Positions 46,060 to 58,673 of a DNA stretch of 64,000 nucleotides are shown piece after piece. The stretch's first letter is position 1; every line of letters begins with the position of its first letter. The stretch is taken from positions 13,623,856 through 13,687,855 of the forward strand of contig NC_135246.1 of NCBI RefSeq assembly GCF_947623445.1. The letters run 5' to 3'. Source of the stretch: Clavelina lepadiformis. Lineage: Eukaryota > Chordata > Ascidiacea > Aplousobranchia > Clavelinidae. The notes below the pieces were generated by a model that did not search any database, was not told the origin of the DNA, and saw only the letters and a list, made by a program, of their open reading frames with translations. The translations under genes and the position numbers were made by a program.

Positions 46060-47208
46060 ATGACAACTAAGTTTACACATCCCAAGAAAGAGAATGTTAG
46101 TAATCCCTTACCGCTTGACTCAAATGAAGAAAGAAAAACACCGGATGTCTTTCGAATTTGGATTGGAAATGTTGATTCTTCTCTGAATGAGTAAGAATAT
46201 CCAATTAAAATTTTGGATGTGGTGTGAAAGTGCACAACCTTGTACAAGTGATATAATGGCATTGCAGTTGGGTCAGATGTAAGTTCTACAATAATGCACT
46301 TGGACATAGTCGTGCACTTCTATACAAGACCCAGAATTTGCTAGATTCATCTATCATTGATCATTTATTAGACAATGAATATTGTTACTGTTGTTCCACT
46401 GTGTTAAATAATTTTTCAGGTGATCATTTATGTCATACTGTAGTATAACTTATTGCTTTATCTTTATTTACCATTACCACACATTTTGTTTTAACTTTTG
46501 AGATTTTTTGCATAGGTTTGGATTGCTGCAACTGTTAAAGAATTATGGAAAGATAAAAGAAATTGATTTTCTTTTTCACAAATCTGGTACACTTCAAGGG
46601 AGTTCAAGAGGATTTCATTTTGTCAGCTTCTATTCAAAACAGGTATGAGTGTTGATTAACTGAATATTGAGCTATGCAAAATGGCAAGTTGTTAATTGCA
46701 ATTATATTTTTAGGATGCACAAAGTGCAATAACCGGCCTGAATGGAAAACAGGTTTTGTCAAAGACTTTACATGTTCGGTGGGCTCACGAGCAACCTACT
46801 CAAATAAATGCTCCAGTCAACATCAATTTAAAATCTGACTTGGTAGTTACAGGAAAACCAACGGGAAGGTCTGCTGGTCCAACTTCTAAGTATGTTTCTG
46901 AACAATGTTGTTCGTCTTTACTTTGAAATTTTTTCGGTTACTTGCAGTCTGATATAGAGTTTACGATTGATATTGCTGTGTATAAAAATTAGGTTATAAT
47001 ATTGTGTTCTTAAAGGGCTGCAGTGATTCATTCAATTGAAGAGAAATTGCAAGACATGGAAAGCAACATTACCAATGCCAAGCTGGAACATGATGCCTGT
47101 AAGAGTACAGGACTACACCCATTATTGCAACAATCAAGGGTGAATGCAGCAATTACTGCACAGAAAAGATCCCATCCATACAAAAAGCTTCACAGAAAAA
47201 GAAAATAA
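46060..47208 (+). CDS. RBM18: RBM18-like RNA-binding protein, 4 exons
   Basis: Exons 46060-46190, 46516-46642, 46714-46889 and 47016-47208 join in frame by GT-AG to 208 residues (human RBM18 has 190). A single RRM spans about residues 32-115: RNP2 IWIGNV (33-38), the RBM18-typical KIKEIDFLFHKSGTLQG, RNP1 RGFHFVSF (75-82) and the closing VRWAHEQ. The C-terminal part has a predicted helix (SIEEKLQDMESN) and a basic end HPYKKLHRKRK, as in RBM18, likely a nuclear signal. Members are thought to bind RNA; the exact role is not well defined. The start is the first ATG that opens the RRM frame; ATG at 46044 is out of frame. The next gene lies about 870 bases downstream on the same strand. Confidence 0.9.
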
Positions 47209-47454
47209 CCAAATAGTGCTGTGTTTGATTGCATATGTTCTACAGTGGAAGTCCGTTTACACTTCTTGTCCAAACGACATTTTAGTAAATTGCATTCAGT
47301 GCAAAGAATCTGTTTACAGCAAATACTCAATATATTTACTCGTACAGTAATATTGCAATTTTTATGTTGCTCTTATACATTCAACTGTTTTGATGCTGCT
47401 CATATTCGTACGCTTGGATAACACTGAATCATATTTTTTAATGGATTTCTCAAG
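47209..47454. other. 3' flank of the RBM18-like gene
   Basis: AT-rich, probably 3' UTR; no separate gene. Confidence 0.4.
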
Positions 47455-47834
47455 TATGGAATGTGCCGTGAGGGCGATTATTCGGGTTCGTGTGAATCTG
47501 AATGTCATAAAAGTGGACCGAACGAATACCCAATCTATCTGTATCATCACCAAAATATCAAAAATTTGCCAAGTCTTGCTTCTAACGTGACGTAATAGCT
47601 AATAGCTAAAAAATTAATGGATTAAGTGGCAATTTGAAATACAAAATCCTCAAGTAAATGATTTTCAGGGAAAAATTTTGACCTTAATTTAGCTTAGCCA
47701 GGGAAATTGATAATTGTTTCATACCAAATTCGATAAATTTATAAGTAGTATTGTATTCTGGTTCGCCTGAATCTTCCACACAGGTAACATTCAGCGAATC
47801 TATTCGTTATTGGGTTCGTATTGGTCCATACCTA
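47455..47834. mobile_element. Second, inverted copy of the 31972-type hAT-like MITE
   Basis: About 380 bases. Its left end TATGGAATGTGCCGTGAGGG matches the right end of the element at 31972-32387 read on the other strand, and its right end (TAGGTATGGACCAATACGAA on the minus strand) matches the left end of that element. ATTCGGGTTCG words are shared. Flanks TTCTCAAG (47447-47454) and TTCTCAAC (47835-47842) agree in 7 of 8 bases, a decayed hAT target duplication. It is more diverged than the first copy. Confidence 0.75.
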
Positions 47835-48081
47835 TTCTCAACACAGCTGATCTCTCTTTAAGATTATTTCCAACTCCAGACTACACCATGCGTTCCTTAG
47901 TTATTTGTTTTCAATTGCAGTATTAACATTTTGATGTGATGTCCACTCAAAGTTTACTATAATTAGGATATAAATTGGTGTGGCTTTATCACTAATGTGC
48001 CTGTGTCTGTCACTGCTAAGTCATGTATTTTATTTGCTTTAGTGTAGGTTTGATTAAAAGTTCTGTTTATTGTCTGTGGTA

Positions 48082-51000
48082 ATGTCAAAACACCATAGTA
48101 AACGAAACCCCAAAGAGTCAATATCAACACCATGTTTACACAGTTCTGGCAGATCATCAAATGTTGGTGATTTTGATGCAAATATATCGACCGCTTTTGT
48201 GGCGTGGGGTACCGCTGATGAAGAGCCTGCCACCAGAAAAGACAAAAAAAGTACGTTACTTTTTTTTTTTGTAGTTTACAGGTTTTAGAATTATTTTCTA
48301 AAACTTTGGGAATTTTTTGGAATAAACATTTTATTAAAAATTCATATTTCTATTCTCTGTTATTGCTAATTTTGATTTATTTTTAATGCAGATGCTGTTG
48401 TTGAAATGAAAAATAAAATATTTAAACACCTTGGTCCAGAAATGAAAATTGGTCGGAAACACCATTTGGTGGTAAAATGTAATGTTTCTATAACCACACA
48501 TGCTAAATTCTGTCTTAAAATATCATCTTTGTGCTTTCTTAACAGAGTGCAGTGGGATGGTATTACTTTCAACAAATAATAATTAACAACAACAGATTCT
48601 GAAATCAATTTTTTGGTTAATAGAAAGGCACTGATTCAGAGGAATGTGATGGTAAGGTTGAATTCGAAAAAAGGGAAGAAGTTGGTCATGATTTTTATTC
48701 AAAAATCACTCCTAAACCTGCGAAGATTTCTGTGCACTTACATGAAAGTAACCATAAAAAACGGTGCAGGACTAGCGACAGACCAAACTATGATTTTGAT
48801 TCTTCAATAGCCATTCAACATACAGCTGCTTCTAATATGCTGAGTGACTTTAGAGAATTCAAAAATTCTCATCGCACAAACAAGGAGGTATATAAGCATG
48901 GCATTTTGCTATTGACATGAAGTTTGACAGAACGTCTTAATCATAATGGAATATCGAAATATTGACTTGTATTTACAGATATTGCCTGTATCAAACTCTG
49001 AAAGTACGGATAGTGAAGATGATTATTACAACTCAAGTAAACGATTTTCGTCAAAGACGCCTAGACTTTCTGTTAATGAACATGGTATATAAATAGTTAC
49101 AAATAGGAATAGTTTATAAATATAAAATAGTTTGCTTTAATCATGTAGATTGTAGACATTTGTTTTCAAATTGCTACAAACGTATCACACTTTTTTACTC
49201 TGTTGTCCACAATAAAGACTATCAACATCATCAGCAAAAAATGAAATCAGACAGAAAACATAACCAAACTAGTATTACGTCTCGTGATAGGAAACACCAT
49301 CACTACAGGAGTAGATCACATAAAGATGTTATGCCACAGTCACGGTTTGAACTTGGTAATTACTAATTAATGAGTTTTTTCCTTCTTTAATTGGAGTCGG
49401 TTCAGTTACAGTACTTGGAAATCTGCTGTACTGTATAGTGTGTAAAAGAGTCTATAAGTTGTGTTCTTATGTGTTAAGATATACAAATTTTAAGAATAAC
49501 GAAAACTTGATTTTACCAATCTTTTTATTAAGGCAATAAACGCAAACATAATTTTGCCAGAAAAAATGAGTTTGATGATTCAAGACATTCAGAAATTAGT
49601 GATAAATTTTCACAATCTTTTAGCACTTATAGTGAGTACAACTTTGTGTTACGCTATTTAACTACTGCATCCAGGAACTCATATTTATGCGTAAATAACT
49701 ACATTAGTATTTCTTCAACCTTGATTAGTGATGCAAAGTTGTTAGCAACAACCAACAGATAATTTATAATTGCAAAACTTTTTAAGAAGGAAAACCTTTA
49801 GTTAAATTTTTTAAATAGTATAAACACTGGGATATTTGTTCTTCACAGATCATAAAAACAAGGAAACTCGTCGATTTTCAGAAGGAGTGTATTATACAAA
49901 GCATAGAGTTAGAGACAGTTTTGGTTTGTTATTTTTTTGTTACTTTGCTTTTGATTAATTTGAATGCAGTTAACTTAATGGAGGTTATAAACGGCCGTAA
50001 CCCTACATTAGCAGCCGTAGTTGTTTATTATTTTTTGTTATTCATTCCCAGATACATCTTTGAGACGATCTACTTCATCAACCAGAGGAACGTGTGTATT
50101 TGAAAAAGAATTGAAGTCACCTATTTATAAAACTTTTGATGATAAAAGATTGAAAAGTGCTAGAAACGTCTTAATATATGAGGTAAAAATTCGATCATTT
50201 TCCTTCAACATTAAATAGGTATTGGCATCGCGCAATAGTTGTTACCTTGTGCTATTGACCTTTTCCGACCTATGTATAGATGAATTCCGACATTCCTTTC
50301 ATTGACACCCATTGTCATGTTGATTTCTTGTTCAAACGTATATCCTACTACCAGTCATTCACCGAGTATATGGATGAAGCATTTTTTCAGGTACAGTAGC
50401 CACTTTTGCATTTAGAAGAAAATCCAGCAAAGTTTAGTTTTCGGATCAACCAAACAGTTGTTGTTTAAGAAATATACATTTCGCCCGACAGGGCATCTTC
50501 AGTTTCTATAAACAAACAGTAAAATACATAACATAACAAACGATTTAAACCAGTGGCTTTCAACGTGAGGGTCATTAGCCTTTTTTCTAGAGGTAGTGAG
50601 AGCTTTCAATGCACCATAGTAAACATTTCAGTAAAGTTCATTTATAAATAATTTTATATTTCAGGAGAGAACCATTTATAATAGGACCCCCGGAAACGTC
50701 ATGGTCTACTTTTTCAATGTAATTGTGACCGTTACAACTGTTTTAGGCATTGCAGTTTAGGCAGGAATCCTGTTCTTGATATATATTACATATCTTAAGC
50801 TGGAAATTTTGGGAAGGGGTCGTTTGATTAATTATATATTATTGGGTTGCAAAATAGGTCACTGTATGAAAAAGGTTGAAAACCACTGATTTAAACCATA
50901 ATAGTTTCTGTTAATTTAAAAATTGTCTTTGGCCAAATATTGTTTGGCTAACAGTAATAATATTTTTAAATATATAACATTTTATTAAATATTTTAGTAT

Positions 51001-52202
51001 TATATTTAATGATAGCATGCGAGTATAGAGCAACAGGAAATCGTATTGTATATTATTATTCCATTTCACTTGTAGTTTCCGTCTAATTTCGAGGGCATGA
51101 TTGCTGATTGGTGCCAACCATCGCTTTATTCCCGAGCGAGACCAGTTTTAACCTTAAATGACCCGAATGTTTCTGTATGGGGTGCGTTTGGTTGTCACCC
51201 ACATCATGTGGAAACCTACACCGAAGCGGTAGAAAAGGAGGTGGAATTCCACATCGATACTTACGAGAATGTAATAGCCTGGGGCGAGATGGGCCTAGAC
51301 TATTCAGACAGGTACTTACTTGCTATTTAGACGTTGTGTTAACCTCTGCAATCAGCTATTGCTTTGGTTTTTAGAAGATATAGTTCTTGAATTTCGACTG
51401 CATGTTGTAGGTTTGGGCCAACAGACCATGAACTACAAAAGAAAGTCTTTATAAGGCAATTGAAGCAAGCATGTCGTAGACAGTATCCTCTCGTGATTCA
51501 TTGCCGTGACGCCGATCCAGACCTTTTGGAAATAATGAAGAGACATGTTCCACACGATTACAAGATACACCGACACTGCCTTACCACTGAGTATGTATTT
51601 TTGATGCACTTTGGTACGAAATAAAACGAGGAAACCTTTTCCCTTTTAACAGATGTCAAGATTATCTTATTATGCTGGAGGTGAAGCACAAAATACATTC
51701 TCTTCTGGACTGTAAAAATTTATTAATAACTTAAAAAAGTCCATAATAAGTTAATAATATTATCTAGCACTTGCTCTGTTTCAACATCTTCTGGTTTCAC
51801 TGCGTTTTAGGGAAAGAGACGTTCGGCCTCTATTAAATCATTTCCCGAATTGCTATGTTGGATTTACCAACTTGATCACAAATAAATCAGCCTACCGACC
51901 CCGCGATGCAGTAAAGGCGATCCCATTGGACAGAATTTTGATGGAGACCGACACGCCTTATTTTATACCTAGGAGCGTCACTAGGGTAAATAGTTACACC
52001 TGACCTTTGATCAGTGTTTACCTCATGGGACCAATGTTCTTTTGAATTTAACATATTTCAGGAAAGTCAAGGAAACGCGAAGTGGTCCCACCCTGGTATG
52101 GCATCGTGCATTGCTAACGAGTTAGCCGATTTAAAAGCACTCCACGTTGATGAGGTGCTGGAAAAAATTCGGGGAAATACCAGAAGACTTTATGGGATCT
52201 AG
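48082..52202 (+). CDS. TATDN2: TATDN2-like TatD-family nuclease, 13 exons
   Basis: Exons: 48082-48250, 48392-48471, 48624-48887, 48979-49084, 49218-49355, 49533-49631, 49849-49923, 50052-50182, 50280-50390, 51076-51311, 51411-51590, 51811-51985, 52062-52202, giving 634 residues (human TATDN2 about 760). Residues 1-354 are a low-complexity, Ser/Lys/His-rich region. From 355 on is a TatD metal-dependent hydrolase domain: HxH in [10 protein letters not shown] (365, 367), [10 protein letters not shown], the Glu in [10 protein letters not shown] (462), His in VIHCRDAD (500), His in KIHRHC (525) and Asp in METDTPYF (577). All metal ligands are kept. The domain ends SHPGMA...NTRRLYGI. TatD proteins are DNA/RNA exo- or endonucleases. 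Exon 5 could instead start at 49149 in the same frame, adding 23 residues. Exon 9 opens with ATG exactly at the domain boundary. A hAT MITE lies in intron 9. Confidence 0.9.
50551..50888. mobile_element. hAT-like MITE in TATDN2 intron, ATTTAAAC duplication
   Basis: 338 bases with CAGTGGCTTTCAACG on the left and GGTTGAAAACCACTG on the right, flanked by perfect 8-bp duplications ATTTAAAC (50543-50550 and 50889-50896). Its termini are of the same type as those of the element at 43477. No transposase; intronic, so probably neutral. Confidence 0.9.
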
Positions 52203-52529
52203 ATTTCTTGCAGCACATATACAGTATTGCATATGTACTGTCCACTGAAACATACGCTTATTTTGCGCAATCACACATGCTGCGCAATTTTAAATCGTTT
52301 TTTTTTTAACTAGAAAAGCCATAGAAAATGCGTACTTCTTCCTAGTTATTGTGTATAGTGTACAATATTTTAAAATACTATCTATATTATGTTAATACGG
52401 TTTATTTTAAATGAGGTAATTTGGTAAGTGTTTTTTCACCTCAAAGAATTTTTGTTAATTAAAACATCGCTTAGCATAAAAACTAATTTTCCAGTGCAAT
52501 ATATACAACTGCAGTTTAATGGTTCACCG

Positions 52530-52660
52530 GTTCAGTAGTTGATTCCGAGTTTTGGTTACCCAAGCCCTGTTCAGTACCCAGCGCGGTCGGCGTTGTAATG
52601 TCTTCTGGCAATGCATAAAGTCCTAGTTAACAGCTCCGAGTTCACATGAATAGTACAAGT
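52530..52660 (+). repeat. tRNA-derived SINE-like segment, copy 1
   Basis: Shares with the copy at 53340 the chain CCCAGCGCGGTCGGCGTTGTAATG, then GGCAATGCAT, then GTCCTAGTTAACAGCTC, each block slightly different. GTTCAGTACCC resembles a degenerate tRNA B box. No poly-A or target duplication was found. Confidence 0.4.
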
Positions 52661-53339
52661 AAAATATCGAAAAATGTGTCTACAATAGCTCGGTAAGCAG
52701 GGCTTCGGTAGTGAGGTATGCCATTTTCAAGTTTCTAGTAAAATGTGGTATTTAAGAGTTTGAAGTGGAGCCCGTTGTTTATGATAATTTAAGCCACGCG
52801 TTTTTACACTCATTTGTACTTTATCATCAACAGAGTAACTTCCTCACTGGTGTAAGTTAAAATGGACTGAAATATTACATAAATATAACATTTTCTCGTA
52901 TCGTATTCATTATTACTGTAATAATGTAATACAATATGCTTTTGGTTTTAATCCTGTACTGATCATTTTGTTAGGTTGATAGAATTAATAAGGGCGCCCT
53001 TTGAAGCGGTACACAGCCCAGGTCTTATTTCAAATACTTTCTAATGACGTACTATAGAATAGTAGACTAATTAGGACAGATCTAACTGCCACCCAGCTTA
53101 CCTAAAACTTCAAACCGATCAGTTAATTGTTTTTTTTGGTGGTGTGCCAAGATAAATCCCGGCTAGTTCGAGTGTATAGCCAATATAGGTTGTTTTTCGG
53201 TTTCCAAATACATGTCGGCGTACTTAACAGGCCAGTACCCAACCTGCATTTTTCATCTCTAAAACTTGGAGCTGTAAATCTGGGAAGCAAAGGTTTGATA
53301 TTTAAAAATTAACGAATTTCGATGACAAACGTTTCACCT

Positions 53340-53520
53340 TATCCGGTCGGCTCGGTGACAAAGCGTTTAGGGAGTGTCTCGACCACAATGGGGCAACCCA
53401 GGTTCCATACCAGCCGCGCTACCGTTGTAATGCTCTTTTAGCAAAGCATGAACGATGATTGTTCCTGTTTAGTAGTCCTGCGTAACAGCTCTAAATTTGG
53501 ACAATCACATAAAAATGAAA
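53340..53520 (+). repeat. tRNA-derived SINE-like segment, copy 2
   Basis: The better copy. GGCTCGGTGACAAAGCG resembles a pol III A box and GGTTCCATACC a B box, followed by the shared CGTTGTAATG and CAGCTC blocks. A third tRNA-like stretch (GGCTCGAGCGGTGAGG) follows at about 53580. They are SINE-like by inference; none can fold into a functional tRNA by eye. Confidence 0.4.
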
Positions 53521-55798
53521 AACTATTAAAACATGATTGTGTTTTTCGGAACTCGTGCAAATAAAAGTTTGGTGGTAGTGGCTCGAGCGGTGAGGAATCA
53601 TGGCCGAGAGTTTAAGTCGTGCGAATTGTTGTGTATAAAGCCTACTTTGAAAAAGTCGTATGAAAAAGCTTTGTGCGGCGTGAAGGTCGTAGGGTAATGT
53701 TGCTTACTGTAGTGCTTAGTTCTGTTTGTTTTCTTTGCGTTTTACTTTGCTACGTGGCAATAGCGAGTCTAGTGATGTGTAGTGCCGTGCAGTTTGATTA
53801 AGATAACTGCTGATGTTATGTATGCGTGTCATGGTTTATTGTTAAGTTATAAAGAGTGTGTTGTGATTGTTTCTACAGAGAGATGAGAGAGTAGTCTTAT
53901 TTCACTTAAAACTTACACTAAATTTATGTGATCCTGTTCGTCACAAAATCTTTCCTCAGTCCGAGCAATAACCTGATCATAACGCCATATATGCTGGTGG
54001 TATTACATATCATCAATCCGAGGATAAGGTTTTCAATGCTATCTATTCTACACCATACTTAATGATCTTAATACATACTACTGCTACTAGGCCTACATAC
54101 ACATGCTACTTAATACATACTCTTCTTGTCAAAAGAATATAAACCAAGTACCAGCTGAATAAAAATCTAATTTTATATCGAACTTGAATAAACACAGTGT
54201 TCTTACATATGTACAGTAGGATCTTGCGCAGAAGCTAAGTTTCGTTTTTTTCGTTTTGTCTAGCATGAAGTGGATTATGTTTTGTTTTCGCTCTATAGCG
54301 CTATCTATTAAAACTTAAGTGCCTGTCAGACGAAGCGTTTTGTGCGTCACTGCCACTGAAATAGTGTTGGCAACTTGGCACTGCCAACTTGGCAGTAGCT
54401 ATTTCACCATACACCGTTTACTGTAGGTCACGCACCCTGTTGAACATTCAAGATAGGCGGTAATGGTTAGAAGAAAGGAAATGCAGAAAGTTGATTTTTG
54501 ATATGTAAGGTTTTATTGGAAGTAGATTTAGGTTACTATGTAATAACATTTTATTTAGGTTAACAAGAAACTGCGAAATATCGTTCCAAACATACGATAT
54601 TTTCTGGTGAAATAGTGACAGCCAATTGCGTCAGGTTTGACCATAGTTTATCTACGTGTGTAATGTGTGTATAACATTTCGGTTTTAAAGTTTTTGTTTA
54701 GATAGTGAGTTAGATCTTTAAAATTAGAAAATGTAGCAGCTTCACGCACGAGATTCATCAACGTGCACTCTGAATTTTTTCGTCACGCCAATTTATAATA
54801 AATAAACAAAGCATAGAGGCTTTAGTGCACGCCATCAGAGCAAAATTTGTGTCTTTGAACACAAATTTTGGTCTAGTATACAAGTGCACAACCACAGAAT
54901 GCCTTTATATACTAGACCCTAACTACTCAATTTATGACATCATTTGGGGTCTTGTCTGATACCTTAACAACTACACATAAGAATAAACTATAAAAAGACA
55001 AAAATATTGTATCATCTGCACATTATGGTATCGTTCTTTCTTTCAATGGTTAAATTTTTAACTATAGCATCTTGCAAATTTTCGTCTTGTCGAGATAAAA
55101 TAACTTGGTAACTGTGGCATGTCCATTGTTTTATACTTTACAACATTTATGTCCAAAGGTATCACATGGTATTAGAACGAATCATCTGCCATCAGCGAAA
55201 ACAAAGAAATACATGGAGTGTGAGGAGAAAGAAAGAAATAAAAATGAGAGGAAAGGAAGGGCGTGGAGGAGAAAAAGAGATAAAATCTTGTGCACTCATT
55301 ACCGTTTTTTATTTCAGTGGCCCGATTTAAGTGCTTAATTTTGCACTTGATGACTTGGACGGAATTTAAACTTCGCACTCAATTTTCAGTTCATTTAGAG
55401 ATTGAATTAGTCAAACTGCATACATTATATATCGTGCTATTGCACACTTTCATTGCGTCGGAGCGTTTTTGCACACCAGCGCTTGTTATTTTTGGTTGTT
55501 TGGTGCAAGCAAGATCTTGGCACTGAAAATTACCTACATACTCTGCATTCCGGTAAAAAATACAGCAAAATTCAATTTCGCGTCATGGTACAGTCTGATA
55601 GTAAGGTAAACTGCTGAAATACCGGTCATTTTATTTATCAAACATCAAAAGATAGATTTGTCATAACTCAGGGAAATGTTGCTGAGCTTTGTTTTACTGT
55701 TGGGTTGTACCAGGTAGACTTGAAAGTTCAATTAATTATTATTGGATGTTGTCATGTAATTTTAACATAATTATAGTTGTTATTCCGGAGTGGTATAA

Positions 55799-58673
55799 AT
55801 GTCCCACTCTTCATCCAAAAAAGACATTAAACAGTTAACTCGAAGCATTCCAGAAGCCTCTCTTTCAACAACTCATGTAAGAAGACGACCAGTCTATAAC
55901 ACAGAGAACAAAATGGTACCAAAAGCACATCTGCTTGACTCGGACTCTGATAGTGAGGGAAACTCAGTTTGTCAAAATTTGGGTCACCAATTTTCTCACA
56001 GTGTTCAAACTAAACACGATGCGTTTCACAAACTTTCTGCTTTGACCCCACTAAATTCAAATAACAAAGATGGATATGACACCAGTAATTTTATGGGACA
56101 AGAGACGATAAACGTAAATGGTTATGCTCCACCATTGACTGATATGACATCACAAGATGAAGAGGACGTAATGTATGTTCAGATTCATAGTTCTGAAAAA
56201 TCATCAAAAACAATGCATAAAATCCGGCATGAGTTTGGAAGTGAAAGCTGTGACAATGAAGATCCTGAAACTGATGATGATAAAAAGTCTCTGCTACCAA
56301 ATGATCACTCAAAGAAAGCGAAATTTAGTGACATTCACATATCTGGTTTAAATGCTGTTGATACAGCAAATAAAAACGTTGAAAGTTTTGAAGGTGTGTG
56401 GACTATTGGCTTGCAAACTCTATTTCCTTTCTTGATGGCTGGATTGGGAATGGTCGCTGCTGGAGTTGTTCTTGATCAAGTCCAGGTATGCACTGATTTG
56501 CTACATGCTCTTGTTCAATATTGGCTCGCATTTACTGAACCAAACATCTGCTATATGTTGTTATTCTTATGACTTTATGTTGCAAAATGCTACCTAGCAG
56601 ATATTATTTTTTGTATAAATTTTTATTTCACAAGACCTACAAAAGAAAGGGTCATAAAATTTTGATGTGTGTTTTTAGCATTGGGAGGTTTTCGTCAAAG
56701 TTCCAGAAATTTTTATTCTTGTCCCCGCACTTTTAGGTCTGAAAGGAAATCTTGAAATGACATTAGCTTCGCGACTTTCAACTTATGTATGTGATATCAT
56801 TTTAATGTTAAAATATATTTTTATTCTTGCAAATATATGAGTATATATTGAGTATGTTGACATATGTGTTATTTTTGATTGTTATATATTATTCTATCAA
56901 CAACAGGCAAACAGAGGTTATCTTGATGAGCCAAGCAAGCGCTGGAAAATAATTTGGGGTAACATGTTGCTGGTGGAAGCTCAAGCAATGGTTGTTGCTT
57001 TTTTAGCTTCGTTAGTTGCCATGACATTAGGATGGATACCAGATGGGAAATGGGAGACCAATCATGCCATAATTTTATGCACCGGGAGTCTTTTAACTGG
57101 GGCAATTGCTTCAGCATTACTTGGTATGTTTAGAATCATTTTATTTAAATACAACGATGCTTCTGGTATTATTTAGTCTGTGTTCCCAATTAACAGTCAA
57201 AGTTTGATGTGATTGTTAAAGTTTAAGCCAGACATTCTTGATTATTTTTTGTCAAACTTACAGTGTTAAATTTTAGGTATGGTGATGATCTTGGTAATTA
57301 TGTCATCTAAAAGGCTTGGTATTAACCCGGATAATGTGGCCACCCCTATTGCTGCAGCCTTAGGAGATTTAATTACTTTGACGTTGTTATCAGCGATTGC
57401 GAAGGTAGTTTTGTAAGTTTAAATTATTGCATCTACAAGGTGGTTAGTTGTCAATTTGTTGGCTTACCCTACATTTCTTTTGCAGGGTTTGTATTTTGTG
57501 CTATACACACCCAAGTATTTTTGGATAGGGCCTGGAATAATTATTCTTTTTGCAATTTTAACACCTCTTGTGTTGTGGCTTGCCCACAGAAATGAATTTA
57601 CAAGAGATGTTGTAAAACATGGCTGGACTCCTGTAATTGCAGCTATGGGAATCAGTAGGTATGATGGTTTGGTATCAGTTACCACTTATTTTTTACAATG
57701 TTGGAAGGTTAATTTTTACAGTGATGTGCATAATTTTCTATATATCATAATTTACAATCAGTGTGGTTGTTTCGCAGTACTGGTGGATTTATTCTGGATT
57801 TTGCTGTGTCACAAAACCCTGGCATCGCTGTGTTTTCTCCAGTTATCAATGGTGTTGGAGGGAATTTGGTTGCTGTACAAGCAAGCAGGATTTCAACTTA
57901 CCTTCACACAAGTGGTCATCCACTTGGTAGCTTGCCTGAGGCTGACAAACCTGGTTGTATATCTCCCTGGAAAACCTATTTGTCATCAGGTACATTATGA
58001 TTCATTATTTCTTTCCTGCTTGCATTATCCGTTTTTCTATCTGTCGTTTTGTGACTGCTTAGTGCTTACGTTGATAACGTTATTACAGTATTAGTAACCA
58101 GTTTCTTATAAAAATGTAACTACTAACTGGAGACCCGATCATTATTTATTACATTTCATTTCCTTTTTTAGGCAATCGACATTCAGTTGGAGCTAGAGTT
58201 CTTTTAGCAATGGTTGTTCCCGGACAACTTATATTTGTGCTTATTATACAAGCTTTAAAGGCTGGCCACACTTCCATCACACCACAGTTTGTTGTGGTAT
58301 ATATTTTTGTATCTGTAGTACAGGTATGTTTATTTGATATTTATTTAGTTGCTGGACATGTATATTATGGTTTTGTCTTTTTTGCTTGTAATTATTGCTA
58401 TATCTATAAATATGATGAACATGTTGTAGGTCTTCTAGAAATTGATATTAAGATGTACATAATTAAACATATTTTTTCCGATTGCAGGTTGCAATTCTGC
58501 TGCAAGTTTGCAACTGTTTAGTGCTTCGGTTGTGGAAAAATGGTGATGATCCAGACAACAGCGCCATCCCCTACCTGACTGCTCTTGGTGATTTACTAGG
58601 AACTGGGCTCTTGGCTGCAGGGTTTTTGTTCCTCTGGTTGGTTGGAGACAGGGATATGGATGTAGGTGACTGA
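55799..58673 (+). CDS. SLC41-family magnesium transporter, 8 exons
   Basis: Exons 55799-56485, 56679-56786, 56907-57123, 57277-57404, 57486-57658, 57778-57989, 58172-58323, 58488-58673; 620 residues (SLC41A1 and A2 have about 510-575). A roughly 195-residue acidic, Ser-rich cytosolic N-terminus is followed by about ten hydrophobic segments in two MgtE-like halves. Diagnostic repeated motifs are [13 protein letters not shown] with ASRLST in the first half and [11 protein letters not shown] with ASRIST in the second, then [13 protein letters not shown] and [13 protein letters not shown] closing each half. The conserved acidic residues of the pore region (Asp of ALGD in both) are present. SLC41 proteins are plasma-membrane Mg2+ carriers, probably Na+/Mg2+ exchangers. 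Which paralogue (A1, A2 or A3) cannot be decided. The first exon holds the entire N-terminal tail and the first membrane segment. Confidence 0.93.

Larger units (their letters stand above)
52203..55798. other. Intergenic between the TATDN2-like and SLC41-like genes
   Basis: About 3.6 kb without a supported gene. It holds two related tRNA-like SINE segments (listed separately), a palindrome at 54355-54406 built from GCCAACTTGGC, and two adjacent hairpins at 54841-54870 and 54870-54918. The part 54920-55798 is featureless and should include the SLC41 promoter. Confidence 0.45.

Noticed and set aside
51657-51740. Alternative TATDN2 exon after CTTTTAACAG
   Set aside because: It joins in frame but ends soon in a stop and lacks the METDTPYF part; the exon at 51811 restores the full TatD domain.
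52530-53640. Functional tRNA genes
   Set aside because: A- and B-box-like words are present but no acceptor and anticodon stems pair properly; treated as SINE-like only.
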